NCBI GenBank assembly: GCA_012719855.1
Contig: JAAXZN010000050.1
Span: 62,001 to 126,000, forward strand
Source of the DNA: Serratia liquefaciens
Lineage (GTDB): Bacteria > Pseudomonadota > Gammaproteobacteria > Enterobacterales > Enterobacteriaceae
Direction: 5' to 3'
DNA length: 64,000 nt
The notes beneath the pieces were generated by a model. That model worked only from the letters and a program-made list of their open reading frames with translations. It did not search any database and had not been told where the DNA came from. Positions 8,175 through 18,866 of the stretch are shown one piece after another (the first letter of the stretch is position 1; every line of letters starts with the position of its first letter). Both the position numbers and the translations under genes were made by a program.

Positions 8175-8951
8175 TCAGAGTTCGATGTGAAATAAGCGTG
8201 AAAAGTTGGCGGTGGTGGTTTCGGCCAGCGTTTCCAGGCTCACGCCCTTTAATACCGCCATGTATTCAGCCACATCGCGCACGTAGGCAGGTTGGTTTTC
8301 TTTACCGCGGTGCGGCACCGGAGCCAGATACGGCGAGTCGGTTTCCACCAGAATGCGGTCCAGCGGCACATAACGCGCCACATCACGCAGCTGCTCGGCG
8401 TTGCGGAAGGTCAGGATGCCGGAAAAGGAAATGTAGAACCCTAAGTCCAACAGTGCTTCAGCCGTGGCGCAATCTTCAGTGAAGCAATGCAGTACGCCGC
8501 CACAGTCCTGGGCATTTTCTTCCCGCAGGATCGCCAGCGTGTCTTCACGCGCATCACGGGTATGCACGATCACCGGTTTGTTCAGATCGCGACCGATGCG
8601 GATATGCTCACGGAACGACGCTTGCTGCAGTTCAAGATTGTCTTTCTGATAGAAATAATCCAGCCCGGTTTCCCCTAGCGCCACCACCTGCTCTGCCGCC
8701 GCCAAACGACGCAGCTCCGCATAGTCGTAACCGCCTTCCAGATTGAGCGGATGCACGCCGCAGGAGAAAGCCACGTCGTCGCGTTGGCCAATCAACTGCG
8801 TCATGGCCTGATAGCCCGGCAAGGTGGTAGCAACCGCCAGCACGTAACCGACATCACGCGCCTTGGCTTTGGCCAGGGCGTCACCCACGTTTTGGTGCAG
8901 GGTTTGGTAATCCAGGCCATCGAGGTGGCAATGAGAATCTACTAACAACAT
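8175..8951 (-). CDS. ycfH: TatD family metal-dependent hydrolase YcfH
   Basis: A 258-residue TIM-barrel hydrolase of the TatD DNase family, slightly shorter than E. coli YcfH (265). Metal ligands are visible: DSHCHLD at residues 5-11, the GETGLDYFY Glu/Asp region near 92, HTRDA, HCFTED and TDSPYLAP. It may act as a 3'-5' exonuclease or D-aminoacyl hydrolase like other TatD members; the exact substrate is not known. It ends the long minus-strand fab operon, 14 nt after holB, and is followed by the ptsG control region. Confidence 0.9.
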   Translation of the reverse strand: MLLVDSHCHLDGLDYQTLHQNVGDALAKAKARDVGYVLAVATTLPGYQAMTQLIGQRDDVAFSCGVHPLNLEGGYDYAELRRLAAAEQVVALGETGLDYFYQKDNLELQQASFREHIRIGRDLNKPVIVHTRDAREDTLAILREENAQDCGGVLHCFTEDCATAEALLDLGFYISFSGILTFRNAEQLRDVARYVPLDRILVETDSPYLAPVPHRGKENQPAYVRDVAEYMAVLKGVSLETLAETTTANFSRLFHIEL

Positions 8952-8965
8952 AATATTTAACTCTT

Positions 8966-9973
8966 TTACAGCGAATGAGGGTGAGAATAGCCGGTAGCGC
9001 CGAGCATCTGCTCCCAGCCAAGTAACTGTTCGGTCAGCAGCAGCTCACGGTTAACGCCGACCACGCTGAGCAACTGATGGCGGCAATTAAGCCATTGCTG
9101 CACGACTTGCTGCAGCGAATTGCTGCTCAAACGGCTGGCCAGTTGGTGCACCAAGGGTTGCTGATCCTGGTTGAGGGCAAAACTCGCCGCCCCCTGCTGC
9201 CACTTCATGGCGTCCACCAGCAATGCGCATAACCAGTGTAGCCGCTCGGCGACGTCTTCGTGATTCAACACCGGCAGCAAGGACAGCATGTCATGCTGCG
9301 GCAAAGCGGAGCTCAGGGCAGTACACAGCGCGCTACGCTGTTGCCAACGTTCCGGCTGCAACAGCTGCTCGGCGGCCAGAGGAGCGCCATCGTGCAAACG
9401 CAATGCGGTCAGCAGATCGACCGGATTACCCGACGTTTGCCGGTTCAACCACTGCAGGCTGAGCTGTTCGTCCGGGCTGGCGAGGTGCCAGTACAAACAG
9501 CGGCTGCGCAACGTCGCCAACAGGCGTGAAGGCTCACGGCAGCTCAGCAGGAAATAGGTTTTTTCCGGCGGTTCTTCCAGGGTTTTCAACAACGCATTGG
9601 CGGCCGCCTCGGTCAGCAGCTCCGCCTGCGGTAACCAGATAACCTTGGCTCCGCCCTGTTGCGCATGGGAGTAAAGGATCTCAATCACCTGACGAATGGG
9701 CTCTACGCCCAGGCTGCTTTTGCCCTTTTCCGGCGTCAGCACGTGATAATCCGGGTGATTGCCCGCCAGCATTAACCGGCAGCTATGACATTCGCCGCAG
9801 CTTTTCTCACCGTTACGGCGCTGGCAAATCAGCCAGCGGCTCAGCCCATAGGCCAGCGCCTCTTCGCCATTGCCTGCCGCCGCATGCAGCAGCAAAGCAT
9901 GATGACCGCGATCGGCAGCATATTGCCCGACCAACTGCCGGTAAGGGGTATTCAGCCACGGGTACCAGTTCAT
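8966..9973 (-). CDS. holB: DNA polymerase III subunit delta'
   Basis: Clamp-loader subunit delta' of the replicative polymerase, 335 residues from the ATG at 9973. The AAA+ fold lacks a proper Walker A (HAAAGNGEEAL instead of GxxGxGKT), as expected because delta' does not hydrolyse ATP. A zinc module with Cys residues is seen at CGECHSCRL, and the SRC/arginine-finger region is at LRSRCLYW. The open frame continues 8 codons upstream, but MNWYPWL matches the family start and overlaps the tmk stop as TAATG, indicating translational coupling. Confidence 0.94.
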   Translation of the reverse strand: MNWYPWLNTPYRQLVGQYAADRGHHALLLHAAAGNGEEALAYGLSRWLICQRRNGEKSCGECHSCRLMLAGNHPDYHVLTPEKGKSSLGVEPIRQVIEILYSHAQQGGAKVIWLPQAELLTEAAANALLKTLEEPPEKTYFLLSCREPSRLLATLRSRCLYWHLASPDEQLSLQWLNRQTSGNPVDLLTALRLHDGAPLAAEQLLQPERWQQRSALCTALSSALPQHDMLSLLPVLNHEDVAERLHWLCALLVDAMKWQQGAASFALNQDQQPLVHQLASRLSSNSLQQVVQQWLNCRHQLLSVVGVNRELLLTEQLLGWEQMLGATGYSHPHSL

Positions 9974-10608
9974 TACGCGCCTTCCTGCTGCAGCCATTGG
10001 CTGACGCTGTGACGAATAGCTGCCGTCACCTGCTCCAGCGATTGGGCCGCGTCAACGATGACGATGGACTCGTCCTGCGCAGCCAGCTCCAGATAGCGCG
10101 CGCGGGTGCGCTCAAAGAACGGCAGCGCTTCTTGTTCGATGCGATCCAATTCGCCGCGGGCGCGGGCGCGTTGCAACCCCACTAACGGCGGTAAATCCAG
10201 ATAAAGCGTCAGGTCCGGTTGGAAATCGCCCAACACGGTGTCACGCAATGAAGCCATCAGTTGTTGATCGACACCACGACCACCGCCCTGATAGGCCTGC
10301 GAAGACAAATCGTGACGATCGCCAACCACCCAGGCACCACGCGCCAACGCCGGTTTGATCACCGTTTCCCCCAATTGCACGCGGGCTGCGTACAGCATCA
10401 GCACCTCGGCTTTGATGGTCGGCAGCTCACCGTCCACGCCGCGTTTGAACAGGTCGCGCAGCTTTTCCGCCAACGGCGTACCGCCGGGTTCACGGGTAAA
10501 GACAATATCGTTGATGCCGTGCTGGCGCAGTACGTCGACCACGGTATCGCGAGCGGTAGTTTTGCCCGCCCCCTCAAGCCCTTCGATAACCACAAATTTA
10601 CTTTTCAT
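9973..10608 (-). CDS. tmk: Thymidylate kinase
   Basis: Phosphorylates dTMP to dTDP for DNA synthesis. The 211-residue protein has the P-loop [10 protein letters not shown] at residues 9-18, the [12 protein letters not shown] motif near 95, and an arginine-rich LID ([14 protein letters not shown]), the pattern of type II bacterial kinases. It overlaps mltG by 11 nt and holB by 1 nt, so the block is tightly coupled. Full-length match to E. coli Tmk (213). Confidence 0.95.
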   Translation of the reverse strand: MKSKFVVIEGLEGAGKTTARDTVVDVLRQHGINDIVFTREPGGTPLAEKLRDLFKRGVDGELPTIKAEVLMLYAARVQLGETVIKPALARGAWVVGDRHDLSSQAYQGGGRGVDQQLMASLRDTVLGDFQPDLTLYLDLPPLVGLQRARARGELDRIEQEALPFFERTRARYLELAAQDESIVIVDAAQSLEQVTAAIRHSVSQWLQQEGA

Positions 10609-11626
10609 TCTTTTCCTTCAACGCCTGGCGATAGGCGCGCACCGCCTGATTATGGCTGGCCAGGTTAGTGGTAAATTGATGCCCGCCTTTGCCGTCGGCA
10701 ACAAAGTACAGATAAGGGGTTGTCGCCGGATTGGCGGCGGCAGCCAGCGCAGCCTTGCCAGGCATGGCAATCGGCGTTGGCGGCAGGCCGTTGATCACAT
10801 AGGTGTTGTACGCCGTCGGCGTTTCCAAATCTTTGCGGGTAATGTCGCCATTATAGCTATTCCCCATGCCGTAAATCACCGTTGGGTCGGTCTGCAAACG
10901 CATGCCAATGCGCAGGCGGTTAATAAAGACCGAAGCCACCTTGGTGCGTTCTTCCGGCACTGCGGTCTCTTTCTCAATGATCGAGGCCATAGTCAGCAGC
11001 TCTTCGGGCGTTTTGTACGGCAGGCTGGTGTCGCGACCTTGCCAGGCCTCTTCCAGCGCCTTGGTCATTCGCAAATGAGCACGCTTTAACAACGCAATGT
11101 CGCTCATGCCCGCAGTGTACAGATAGGTATCGGGGTACAGGCGCCCTTCAGGGTTAGTCCCCTCCGGCAAGCCCAATGCCACGGCAATTTCCGTTTCGCT
11201 TTTGCCCGCCAGCGTATGTTTGAGGTATTTGGACTGTTGCAGCACCGCCAGCCAGTCACGCAGACGAGAACCTTCGATAAAGCGCGCGCTGAACTGGGCT
11301 TCTTTGCCGCTGGCCAGCAGTTTGAGCATCTCGCGCACCGTCATGCCAGGCGTAAAGCGGTAGGTACCGGCCTTAAACTCCGCCAGTTGCGGCTCCACAC
11401 GCAATAACCACGGGAACCACATGCCGTTGCGGATCAGCTTGTCACGAACCAGCAGCCCTTCCAGCGCCACCCGCCCGGTGCCCGCCGGCAGTTTAAAAAT
11501 GGCTTCCTGCTGGATCGCCAATGGCGTGTCCGCGAAGCGTTCGACCTTCTGGTATACCCAAAACAGCAGGCCCGCTACCAGAACAACAATAATAGAAACG
11601 AACTTCAGCTTACTTTTCTTCATCAA
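10598..11626 (-). CDS. mltG: Endolytic murein transglycosylase MltG
   Basis: Membrane-anchored lytic transglycosylase that cuts nascent glycan strands and is thought to set their length. Of 342 residues, one N-terminal membrane segment (about 8-24) is followed by a LysM-like part and the YceG catalytic domain. The catalytic Glu lies in [20 protein letters not shown], about residue 220. It sits between pabC and tmk as in E. coli (yceG), with an 11-nt overlap with tmk. Confidence 0.94.
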   Translation of the reverse strand: MMKKSKLKFVSIIVVLVAGLLFWVYQKVERFADTPLAIQQEAIFKLPAGTGRVALEGLLVRDKLIRNGMWFPWLLRVEPQLAEFKAGTYRFTPGMTVREMLKLLASGKEAQFSARFIEGSRLRDWLAVLQQSKYLKHTLAGKSETEIAVALGLPEGTNPEGRLYPDTYLYTAGMSDIALLKRAHLRMTKALEEAWQGRDTSLPYKTPEELLTMASIIEKETAVPEERTKVASVFINRLRIGMRLQTDPTVIYGMGNSYNGDITRKDLETPTAYNTYVINGLPPTPIAMPGKAALAAAANPATTPYLYFVADGKGGHQFTTNLASHNQAVRAYRQALKEKNEK

Positions 11627-11636
11627 TCAGCCATCG

Positions 11637-12434
11637 TTAACAATGTGGGCGCAAAAAATCATAGAGTTGGCGCGAAGAGTAATGCCAGGACTGTGCGATG
11701 TTCACCGGCAGCAATGGCATTAGCGCATTGCTCACCAGCAATTCCTCGGCCTCGGCCAGCGTCTCCAGCGGTTCGCTGACGTAATGCAATGAATACTTAC
11801 TGCCTGCCAGCAGCTCAATTACCCGGCGACGCATCAGTCCGGCCACGCCTGCCTGGCTCAGATCCGGCGTGAAGACCGCCTTCCCCTTTCGCCAGAACAA
11901 ATTAGCCGCACAGCATTCCACCAGCATACCGGCAGTGTCAAGCACCAGCGCCTCGTCGGCGGCCGTCTGGTCAAGATGCGCGCGGATCAACACCTGATCC
12001 AAACGATTCAGGTGTTTCAGCCCCGCCAGCAGCGGATGACGAGCCAGCGTTACCGGGCTAAGTGCCAGGCTGATGCCCTGCTCACGCCATTGCAAATAGT
12101 GCAGCGGATAGGCGCTGCGAGAAACAATCCGCGTGGGATGCTCACATCCTTTCGGACTGTAACCTCGCCCACCGCTGCCGCGCGTCAGTATCGCTTTGAC
12201 CACGCCCTGCGGGATAGATTCTGCCGCGCGTACCATTTCATATTCCAAAGCCGCCCAGTCACAGGCAGGCAGCATCAACCGTTGCGCCGCTTGCTGCAAA
12301 CGTTCGATATGCCAGGGCAACAGGTCAATTTTGCCCTCAACCACTCGTGCGGTAGTGAAACAGCCGTCGCCAAATTGCAAACCGCGATCGCTCGGCGCCA
12401 GCGCATCGTGTTGCTGCCCGTTTATCCAGTACAT
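11637..12434 (-). CDS. pabC: Aminodeoxychorismate lyase PabC
   Basis: PLP enzyme that converts 4-amino-4-deoxychorismate to p-aminobenzoate and pyruvate for folate synthesis. The 265-residue fold-type IV protein has the expected PLP lysine at Lys140 in AGLKHLNRLDQV and the N-terminal DRGLQFGDGCFTT motif. It lies 10 nt before mltG and is separated from fabF by a strong hairpin terminator, so it depends on read-through or on a promoter in that 170-bp gap. Confidence 0.93.
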   Translation of the reverse strand: MYWINGQQHDALAPSDRGLQFGDGCFTTARVVEGKIDLLPWHIERLQQAAQRLMLPACDWAALEYEMVRAAESIPQGVVKAILTRGSGGRGYSPKGCEHPTRIVSRSAYPLHYLQWREQGISLALSPVTLARHPLLAGLKHLNRLDQVLIRAHLDQTAADEALVLDTAGMLVECCAANLFWRKGKAVFTPDLSQAGVAGLMRRRVIELLAGSKYSLHYVSEPLETLAEAEELLVSNALMPLLPVNIAQSWHYSSRQLYDFLRPHC

Positions 12435-12551
12435 AGACTCCCCCTGACCGCTTTGGTTTCCACTACAGAATAACAGGCGCCGGCGCCATTAGCAGCAGTT
12501 GGCCATTCGGCAAAAGCATCGCCAAGCCGGGCCCCGACGGGTCCGCGCCAT

Positions 12552-12586
12552 AAAAAAAGCCCGGTTTAAAAAACCGGGCTTTTTTA
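12552..12586. terminator. Rho-independent terminator after fabF
   Basis: AAAAAAGCCCGGTTT and AAACCGGGCTTTTTT form a long symmetric stem with a 3-nt loop. It lies between fabF and pabC on the minus strand and probably attenuates the operon. Confidence 0.85.
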
Positions 12587-12606
12587 CCGTCCGCCAGCAG
12601 CGGTTA

Positions 12607-13848
12607 TTAGACCTTGCGGAAGATCAGAGAACCGTTGGTGCCGCCGAAACCGAAGGAGTTACACAGCGTGTACTGCATATCGCTCACCTGGCGTGCTTCG
12701 TGCGGAACGAAGTCCAGATCGCAACCTTCATCCGGATTATCCAGGTTGATGGTTGGCGGAACGGCCTGGTCACGCAATGCCAGTACGGTGAAGATCGACT
12801 CAATCGCGCCTGCCGCACCTAACAGGTGGCCGGTCATCGATTTGGTCGAGCTGACCATCACGCGCTGCGCATCGCTGCCAAATACCGACTTCACCGCCTG
12901 CGTTTCGGCTTTGTCGCCAGCCGGCGTTGAGGTGCCGTGCGCATTGATATAGCCGATTTGTGACGTGGTCACACCGGCATCGAGCAACGCATTTTCCATT
13001 GCCAGCGCAGCGCCCGCACCGTTTTCCGGTGGAGACGTCATGTGATAAGCATCGCTGCTCATCCCAAAGCCGACAACTTCAGCATAAATCTTGGCGCCGC
13101 GTTTTTTGGCGTGCTCATACTCTTCCAGCACCATCATGCCGGCACCGTCACCCAGAACAAAACCGTCACGGTCCTTGTCCCAAGGGCGGCTGGCTGCCTG
13201 CGGATCTTCGTTGCGGGTCGACAACGCGCGCGCTGCGCCAAAGCCGCCGACGCCCAACGGGGTACTGGCTTTTTCTGCCCCACCGGCCAGCATGACGTCA
13301 GCATCATTGTAAGCAATGATACGCGCGGCGTGGCCGATGTTGTGCACACCTGAAGTACAGGCGGTGGCGATCGAAATGCTCGGGCCACGCATGCCGTACA
13401 TGATAGTCAGGTGGCCTGCAATCATGTTAACAATGGTTGACGGCACAAAGAACGGACTGATTTTCCGTGGGCCACCGTTAACCAGTGAACTGTGGTTCTC
13501 TTCAATCAAACCCAGGCCGCCAATACCGGAGCCGATAGCGGCGCCAATGCGGCTGGCGTTAGCCTCGGTGATATCCAGCTGTGCGTCCTGCATGGCTTGC
13601 ATGCCGGCTGCGATACCGTACTGGATGAAGGCGTCCATCTTGCGCGCATCTTTGCGGGAGATGAAATCTTCTGAATTAAAATTCTTTACCAGGCCTGCAA
13701 ACTTGGTCGCATAGGCAGAGGTATCGAAATGGTCGATCAGGCTGATGCCACTCTGACCGGCAAGAAGAGCGTTCCATGTGGACTCTACCGTATTGCCGAC
13801 AGGAGACAACATGCCCAGTCCGGTCACAACTACTCGACGCTTAGACAC
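12607..13848 (-). CDS. fabF: 3-oxoacyl-[acyl-carrier-protein] synthase 2
   Basis: Condensing enzyme KAS II, which elongates acyl-ACP and is needed for temperature-dependent cis-vaccenate synthesis. In 413 residues the catalytic Cys is in [12 protein letters not shown] (about residue 164), with the two active-site His in [11 protein letters not shown] (about 304) and [11 protein letters not shown] (about 341). Length equals E. coli FabF. It follows acpP by 82 nt, and a terminator lies downstream. Confidence 0.96.
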   Translation of the reverse strand: MSKRRVVVTGLGMLSPVGNTVESTWNALLAGQSGISLIDHFDTSAYATKFAGLVKNFNSEDFISRKDARKMDAFIQYGIAAGMQAMQDAQLDITEANASRIGAAIGSGIGGLGLIEENHSSLVNGGPRKISPFFVPSTIVNMIAGHLTIMYGMRGPSISIATACTSGVHNIGHAARIIAYNDADVMLAGGAEKASTPLGVGGFGAARALSTRNEDPQAASRPWDKDRDGFVLGDGAGMMVLEEYEHAKKRGAKIYAEVVGFGMSSDAYHMTSPPENGAGAALAMENALLDAGVTTSQIGYINAHGTSTPAGDKAETQAVKSVFGSDAQRVMVSSTKSMTGHLLGAAGAIESIFTVLALRDQAVPPTINLDNPDEGCDLDFVPHEARQVSDMQYTLCNSFGFGGTNGSLIFRKV

Positions 13849-13930
13849 GTTTGTCCTCCAAGGAGGGAAAAATATGACACTAGGGATAGAAAAAACTTAG
13901 GCGGTCGAGTGACCGCCTAGATATGTTCTC

Positions 13931-14167
13931 TTACTGCTGGCTAGCGTTGATGAAATCAATAGCTGCCTGAACAGTAGTGATTTTCTCAGCTTCTTCGTCT
14001 GGAATCTCGGTGTCGAACTCTTCTTCCAGAGCCATTACCAGCTCAACGGTGTCAAGAGAATCAGCACCCAGATCTTCAACGAAAGAAGCGTTATTTAAAA
14101 CTTCTTCCTGTTTAACACCCAACTGCTCAACAATGATTTTCTTAACGCGTTCTTCGATAGTGCTCAT
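13931..14167 (-). CDS. acpP: Acyl carrier protein
   Basis: The 78-residue acidic carrier that holds growing acyl chains on a phosphopantetheine arm. The attachment Ser37 is in the invariant GADSLDTVE motif. Apart from small tail changes the sequence is identical to E. coli AcpP. A 154-bp gap separates it from fabG upstream, large enough for its own strong promoter, as known in E. coli. Confidence 0.97.
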   Translation of the reverse strand: MSTIEERVKKIIVEQLGVKQEEVLNNASFVEDLGADSLDTVELVMALEEEFDTEIPDEEAEKITTVQAAIDFINASQQ

Positions 14168-14321
14168 ACTCTTAAATTTCCTATCAAAACTCGCTTTCGC
14201 GATGGTTTTCGTAGTGTATAAAATGTTGAAAAAGATGCAACTAAATCCCGGCTGGTCAAACCACGATTTTACGCTATTTTGCGGTTTTTACCCCAAATAA
14301 CGCAAATAGTTTTCGCATTTT

Positions 14322-15056
14322 TTAAATCATGTACATGCCGCCATTGACATGTAACGTTTCACCGGTGATGTAGCCAGCCTCATCAGAGGCTAAAAATGCA
14401 ACAGCGCTGGCGATTTCTTTAGCATCCCCCAGCCGATTGGCTGGAACTGATGACAAAATGCCTGCGCGTTGATCATCTGTCAACGCCCGTGTCATGTCCG
14501 TCTCAATAAAGCCAGGTGCCACGACGTTGACCGTAATGCCACGCGAAGCAACTTCACGTGCCAAAGACTTACTAAAGCCAATCAGACCGGCTTTAGCCGC
14601 CGCGTAATTAGCCTGCCCTGCGTTCCCCATGGTACCGACGACGGAACCGATGGTGATGATCCGGCCAAACCGCTTTTTCATCATAGCTCGCATTACCGCT
14701 TTTGACAGACGGAATACCGAAGTCAGATTGGTGTTCAGGATATCCTGCCACTCGTCGTCCTTCATACGCATCAGGAGGTTATCACGCGTAATGCCGGCAT
14801 TATTCACTAAAATGTCGATTTCGCCAAATTCAGCACGAATAGATGCCAGAACGCTGTCGATAGATTGAGCATCGACCACGTTCAATGCAAACCCTTTGCC
14901 GTTCGCACCCAGGTAGCTGCTGATAGCCTCAGCGCCGCTTTCACTGGTGGCGGTGCCGATCACTTTAGCGCCGCGTGCCACAAACGTTTCTGCAATAGCC
15001 CGGCCAATACCCCGGCTCGCGCCGGTGACCAGAACAACTTTACCTTCGAAGCTCAT
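14322..15056 (-). CDS. fabG: 3-oxoacyl-[acyl-carrier-protein] reductase
   Basis: NADPH-dependent reductase of the fatty acid cycle, 244 residues. The SDR motif TGASRGIGRAIA is at about residue 12, NNAGITRDNLLMRM at about 86, and the catalytic Ser and YAAAKAG (Tyr/Lys) around 138-155. Length equals E. coli FabG. It is 11 nt downstream of fabD in the minus-strand fab operon. Confidence 0.96.
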   Translation of the reverse strand: MSFEGKVVLVTGASRGIGRAIAETFVARGAKVIGTATSESGAEAISSYLGANGKGFALNVVDAQSIDSVLASIRAEFGEIDILVNNAGITRDNLLMRMKDDEWQDILNTNLTSVFRLSKAVMRAMMKKRFGRIITIGSVVGTMGNAGQANYAAAKAGLIGFSKSLAREVASRGITVNVVAPGFIETDMTRALTDDQRAGILSSVPANRLGDAKEIASAVAFLASDEAGYITGETLHVNGGMYMI

Positions 15057-15067
15057 TGTTTTCCTCT

Positions 15068-15997
15068 TTATTGTTCAAGCGCCGCTGTCAGGCTGGCAGC
15101 GTCATTCACCGCCGCCGCCGTCAGGGTATCAACAATACGTTTAGTCAGACCGGTCAGAACCTTGCCCGGACCAACCTCTAGCAGCGATGTAACGCCCTGT
15201 GCTGCCATAAACTCAACGCTCTCGGTCCAACGTACCGGGCTGTACAACTGACGCACCAGCGCGCTGCGGATCGCTTCTGGATCGCTTTCAGCACGGACGT
15301 CGACGTTATTCACCACCGGCACCTGCGGTGCGCTGAAGGTGATGTCCTGCAACGCCACGGCCAGTTTATCTGCAGCCGGCTTCATCAGTGCGCAGTGCGA
15401 AGGCACGCTCACCGGCAACGGCAGTGCGCGCTTGGCACCGGCAGCTTTACAGGCTGCACCTGCACGCTCAACCGCTTCTTTATTGCCGGCAATCACCACC
15501 TGGCCCGGGGAATTGAAGTTCACCGGAGAAACGACCTGCCCTTGGGCTGACTCTTCACAAGCTTTGGCGATAGCCGCGTTGTCCAGACCAATGATGGCAG
15601 ACATCGCGCCAGTACCTTCCGGCACCGCTTCCTGCATCAGTTTGCCGCGCAGCTCAACCAGGCGGATTGCTGCTTGGAAATCCAGCACGCCCGCACAGAC
15701 CAGCGCCGAGTATTCACCCAGGCTGTGGCCGGCCATGATGGCAGGCATATTGCCGCCCTGCTGCTGCCAGACGCGGAAGATCGCCACGGAAGCAGCCAGC
15801 AATGCCGGCTGCGTCTGCCAGGTTTTGTTCAGTTCTTCCGCCGGCCCTTGCTGAACCAGTTGCCACAGGTCGTAACCCAGCACGGAAGAAGCTTCGCTGA
15901 AAGTCGCTTCAACGATCGGATATTGAGCGGCCAAATCGGCCAGCATGCCCAGGGACTGTGAGCCCTGGCCTGGGAAAACAAAAGCAAATTGCGTCAT
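15068..15997 (-). CDS. fabD: Malonyl CoA-acyl carrier protein transacylase
   Basis: Transfers malonyl groups from CoA to ACP to supply elongation units. The 309-residue protein has the nucleophile Ser92 in GHSLGEYSA, the Gln11-containing PGQGSQ motif, and the partner His in the SVPSHCALM segment (about 201). It sits between fabH and fabG with short gaps of 16 and 11 nt. Confidence 0.96.
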   Translation of the reverse strand: MTQFAFVFPGQGSQSLGMLADLAAQYPIVEATFSEASSVLGYDLWQLVQQGPAEELNKTWQTQPALLAASVAIFRVWQQQGGNMPAIMAGHSLGEYSALVCAGVLDFQAAIRLVELRGKLMQEAVPEGTGAMSAIIGLDNAAIAKACEESAQGQVVSPVNFNSPGQVVIAGNKEAVERAGAACKAAGAKRALPLPVSVPSHCALMKPAADKLAVALQDITFSAPQVPVVNNVDVRAESDPEAIRSALVRQLYSPVRWTESVEFMAAQGVTSLLEVGPGKVLTGLTKRIVDTLTAAAVNDAASLTAALEQ

Positions 15998-16013
15998 TTT
16001 TTCTTCCTGTTAA

Positions 16014-16967
16014 TCAGAAGCGAACCAGCGCCGAGCCCCAGGTAAAGCCGCCGCCGAAGGCTTCCAGCAGCACCAGTTGGCCGCGTTGGATCCGCCCATC
16101 GCGCACCGCTTCATCGAGCGCTGCGGGGACCGAGGCGGCAGAGGTGTTACCGTGACGATCGAGCGTCACCACCACTTTATCCATCCCCATACCCAATTTT
16201 TTCGCCGTTGCGCTGATAATGCGCAGATTGGCCTGGTGCGGCACCAGCCAATCCAGCTGGCTGCGGTCCAGATTATTGGCCTGCAGCGTTTCGTCAACGA
16301 TGTGAGCCAGTTCGGTTACCGCAACCTTGAAGACTTCATTGCCCGCCATGGTGACATAGGCCGGCTTGTCCTGATCCTGACGATCCTTGAACGGCAAGGT
16401 CAGCAGACCGCCGTAGGTGCCGTCCGCATGCAGGTGAGTCGACAGAATGCCCGGCTCTTCAGAAGCGCCCAGCACCACTGCGCCCGCGCCATCACCAAAC
16501 AGAATGATAGTGCCGCGATCTTCAGGATCCAGCGTGCGGGACAGCACGTCGGCGCCAATCACCAGGGCCCGTTTCACCGCACCGTTCTTAACGTACTGAT
16601 CGGCAACGCTCAACGCGTAAGTGAAACCGGCACAGGCAGCCGCCAAATCGAAAGCCGCACAATCTTTAATCCCCAGCAACTGCTGCACCTGGCAGGCAGA
16701 ACTTGGGAATGCGTGGCTCGAAGTGGTGGTAGCCACAACGATCAGCCCGATATCTTCTTTAGCCACACCTGCCATTTCCAGCGCTTTTTCAGCAGCATGG
16801 AAGCCCATCGTCGCCACGGTTTCATCAGCGGCAGCGATACGGCGTTCACGGATACCGGTACGCGTGACGATCCACTCATCAGAGGTATCCACCATTTTTT
16901 CAAGGTCAGCGTTGGTGCGCACTTGTACGGGTAAATAACTCCCCGTACCGAGAATCTTTGTATACAT
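16014..16967 (-). CDS. fabH: 3-oxoacyl-[acyl-carrier-protein] synthase 3
   Basis: KAS III starts fatty acid synthesis by joining acetyl-CoA and malonyl-ACP. In 317 residues the catalytic Cys112 is in [11 protein letters not shown], with His and Asn in VPHQANLRI and HGNTSAAS. The last residues, [13 protein letters not shown], are typical. It follows plsX by 6 nt and precedes fabD, the standard order. Confidence 0.96.
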   Translation of the reverse strand: MYTKILGTGSYLPVQVRTNADLEKMVDTSDEWIVTRTGIRERRIAAADETVATMGFHAAEKALEMAGVAKEDIGLIVVATTTSSHAFPSSACQVQQLLGIKDCAAFDLAAACAGFTYALSVADQYVKNGAVKRALVIGADVLSRTLDPEDRGTIILFGDGAGAVVLGASEEPGILSTHLHADGTYGGLLTLPFKDRQDQDKPAYVTMAGNEVFKVAVTELAHIVDETLQANNLDRSQLDWLVPHQANLRIISATAKKLGMGMDKVVVTLDRHGNTSAASVPAALDEAVRDGRIQRGQLVLLEAFGGGFTWGSALVRF

Positions 16968-16973
16968 GTACGA

Positions 16974-18008
16974 TCAGTCACTCTTAGGTAATACAGCTTC
17001 AAGGCGCGCAGCAATCCTGTCAGGGACTTGCCGCTGCACCGCCTGCACAGCCTGTTCGATTGCAACTGCAAACGCGTGCGGGTTCGCAGCGCCGTGGCTC
17101 TTGATTACGGTGCTGCGCAATCCTAACAGACATGCGCCATTATACTGGTCGGGGTTCAGGTGGCCGAACCGCTTTACCACCCGTTTTTGCAACCAACGGC
17201 CCAACAATTTTAACCACCACGCCTGCTTGCCACCGTCTCCGGATGATTTCAGCAGCGATAAAAATACTCTTACCACCCCTTCCATGGTTTTCAGGGTGAC
17301 GTTACCCACAAAGCCGTCGCAGACCATCACATCGGTTTTCCCGGTGAGAAGATCGTTGCCTTCCAGGTAACCAATATAGTTGATTGCCGGTGTATTTTTT
17401 AGCACGGCAGCCGCTTCGCGGATATTATCCAGACCTTTGGTTTCTTCTTCACCAATATTCAGCAGCGCCACGCGAGGTTGCGCAATCCCCACCACCTCTT
17501 CGGCCATCACCGCGCCCATCACCGCAAACTGCACCAGCATGGTGCTGTCGCATTCGACATTGGCGCCCAGATCCAGCACCACGGTTTTACCGCCCAGCTG
17601 ATTCGGGATCACCGTCATCAGCGCCGGACGTTCAATACCGTCCAGCGGCTTGATCAGCATCTTCGCCAACCCCATCAGCGCGCCGGTGTTGCCCGCGCTG
17701 ACACAGCCCTGCGCATCACCGTTTTTGGTCAGTTCCAGCGCAATACGCATGGAAGTGCCACGGCTGGCACGAATCGCTTGTGAGGGTTTGGCGTCGCCGG
17801 CAATCACAGATTCAGCGGGCACGACTTGCAAACGTTCCAGAAGAACCGGATCGGCTTTGGCAAGTAAAGGAGAGAGGGTGTCGGGATTGCCGACCAGCAG
17901 AAGATGAAGCTGTAAATTAGAGGCCAGTGCCTGCAATGAAGCAGGCACTGTGACGCAGGGACCGAAGTCCCCGCCCATTGCATCTAACGCCAGGGTTAGA
18001 CGAGTCAA
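16974..18008 (-). CDS. plsX: Phosphate acyltransferase PlsX
   Basis: Makes acyl-phosphate from acyl-ACP, feeding phospholipid synthesis. The 344-residue protein begins [14 protein letters not shown], the family N-terminal motif, and has [11 protein letters not shown] and [16 protein letters not shown], both conserved near the active site. It is placed between rpmF and fabH, linking ribosomal protein and lipid genes as in E. coli. Confidence 0.95.
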   Translation of the reverse strand: MTRLTLALDAMGGDFGPCVTVPASLQALASNLQLHLLLVGNPDTLSPLLAKADPVLLERLQVVPAESVIAGDAKPSQAIRASRGTSMRIALELTKNGDAQGCVSAGNTGALMGLAKMLIKPLDGIERPALMTVIPNQLGGKTVVLDLGANVECDSTMLVQFAVMGAVMAEEVVGIAQPRVALLNIGEEETKGLDNIREAAAVLKNTPAINYIGYLEGNDLLTGKTDVMVCDGFVGNVTLKTMEGVVRVFLSLLKSSGDGGKQAWWLKLLGRWLQKRVVKRFGHLNPDQYNGACLLGLRSTVIKSHGAANPHAFAVAIEQAVQAVQRQVPDRIAARLEAVLPKSD

Positions 18009-18019
18009 GGTACCGCTAC

Positions 18020-18187
18020 TTAGCCGATAACCTTGCGACCGCGGTAGAAACCGTCGGCAGTGATGTGGTGACGACGATGAGTTTCACCAGAAGTCGCATC
18101 AACAGACAAAGTGGTGGTGGTCAGAGCATCGTGTGAACGACGCATGCCACGTTTGGAACGGGTTGGTTTATTTTGTTGTACGGCCAT
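18020..18187 (-). CDS. rpmF: 50S ribosomal protein L32
   Basis: A 55-residue basic protein ([20 protein letters not shown] at the N terminus, ending FYRGRKVIG), almost the same as E. coli L32 but two residues shorter. It is a structural part of the large ribosomal subunit. A strong AGGAGTAAGG ribosome binding site precedes the ATG at 18187. It lies between yceD (16 nt) and plsX (11 nt) in the minus-strand operon. Confidence 0.96.
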   Translation of the reverse strand: MAVQQNKPTRSKRGMRRSHDALTTTTLSVDATSGETHRRHHITADGFYRGRKVIG

Positions 18188-18203
18188 GGACCTTACTCCT
18201 TAA

Positions 18204-18725
18204 TTACTTACGCTTTAAACTGGCTAATACGGCAAATGGGTTTGGTTTCTCCGCCTCTGGAGGCAGTTTGCCAAAGACCATGTCCGCTTCGGACACTTCA
18301 CAGTGTTCAGATTCATGTACCGGGACGACAGGCAGTGAAAGAATAATTTCGTCTTCAATCATTGCCAGCAGATCAACTTCGCCAAACTCATCGACTTCGA
18401 TCGGCTCGTACGCCCCCGGTAATGCCTCAGCCTGCTCATCATTGACGACCGGGCTAAAACAATATGTTGTGTGAACATGGTGTTCAAACGGGACTCCACA
18501 GCGTTGGCACATCAGCATTACCTGGACGTCCGCATGCCCTGTTATCACCGCGAGGCGCTGGTTATCAATATCGAAAGATAACGAGACCTCAACATCACTG
18601 TCCACACTGACCACAGAGGCAGCAACACGTGTAACCTGCTCAGGCGCATAGGAACCAACATAGTCCAGGCGTTTCTGAGCGGTACGTACCGCATCAATGG
18701 TCAAGGGTAATTTTACCTTTTGCAT
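18204..18725 (-). CDS. yceD: 23S rRNA accumulation protein YceD (DUF177)
   Basis: A 173-residue cytosolic protein needed for normal 23S rRNA accumulation in E. coli and plants. A CxxC pair (MCQRCG, about residue 93) and the acidic stretch [21 protein letters not shown] are family marks. It heads the rpmF-plsX-fab operon and is divergent from yceF; the promoter must lie in the 141-bp gap between them. Confidence 0.92.
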   Translation of the reverse strand: MQKVKLPLTIDAVRTAQKRLDYVGSYAPEQVTRVAASVVSVDSDVEVSLSFDIDNQRLAVITGHADVQVMLMCQRCGVPFEHHVHTTYCFSPVVNDEQAEALPGAYEPIEVDEFGEVDLLAMIEDEIILSLPVVPVHESEHCEVSEADMVFGKLPPEAEKPNPFAVLASLKRK

Positions 18726-18866
18726 AGGGCGCGCATATTAACTTTGTAACGACTTAGAGTCAAAGAAAAAGGCCGTAAAACGGCACCTTTCACCAATATT
18801 CGCTTCCTCAGCGGCGGACAGTTTAAAATGCCCTCTCTATTTACGCTACGGTTTACGAAAAAAATT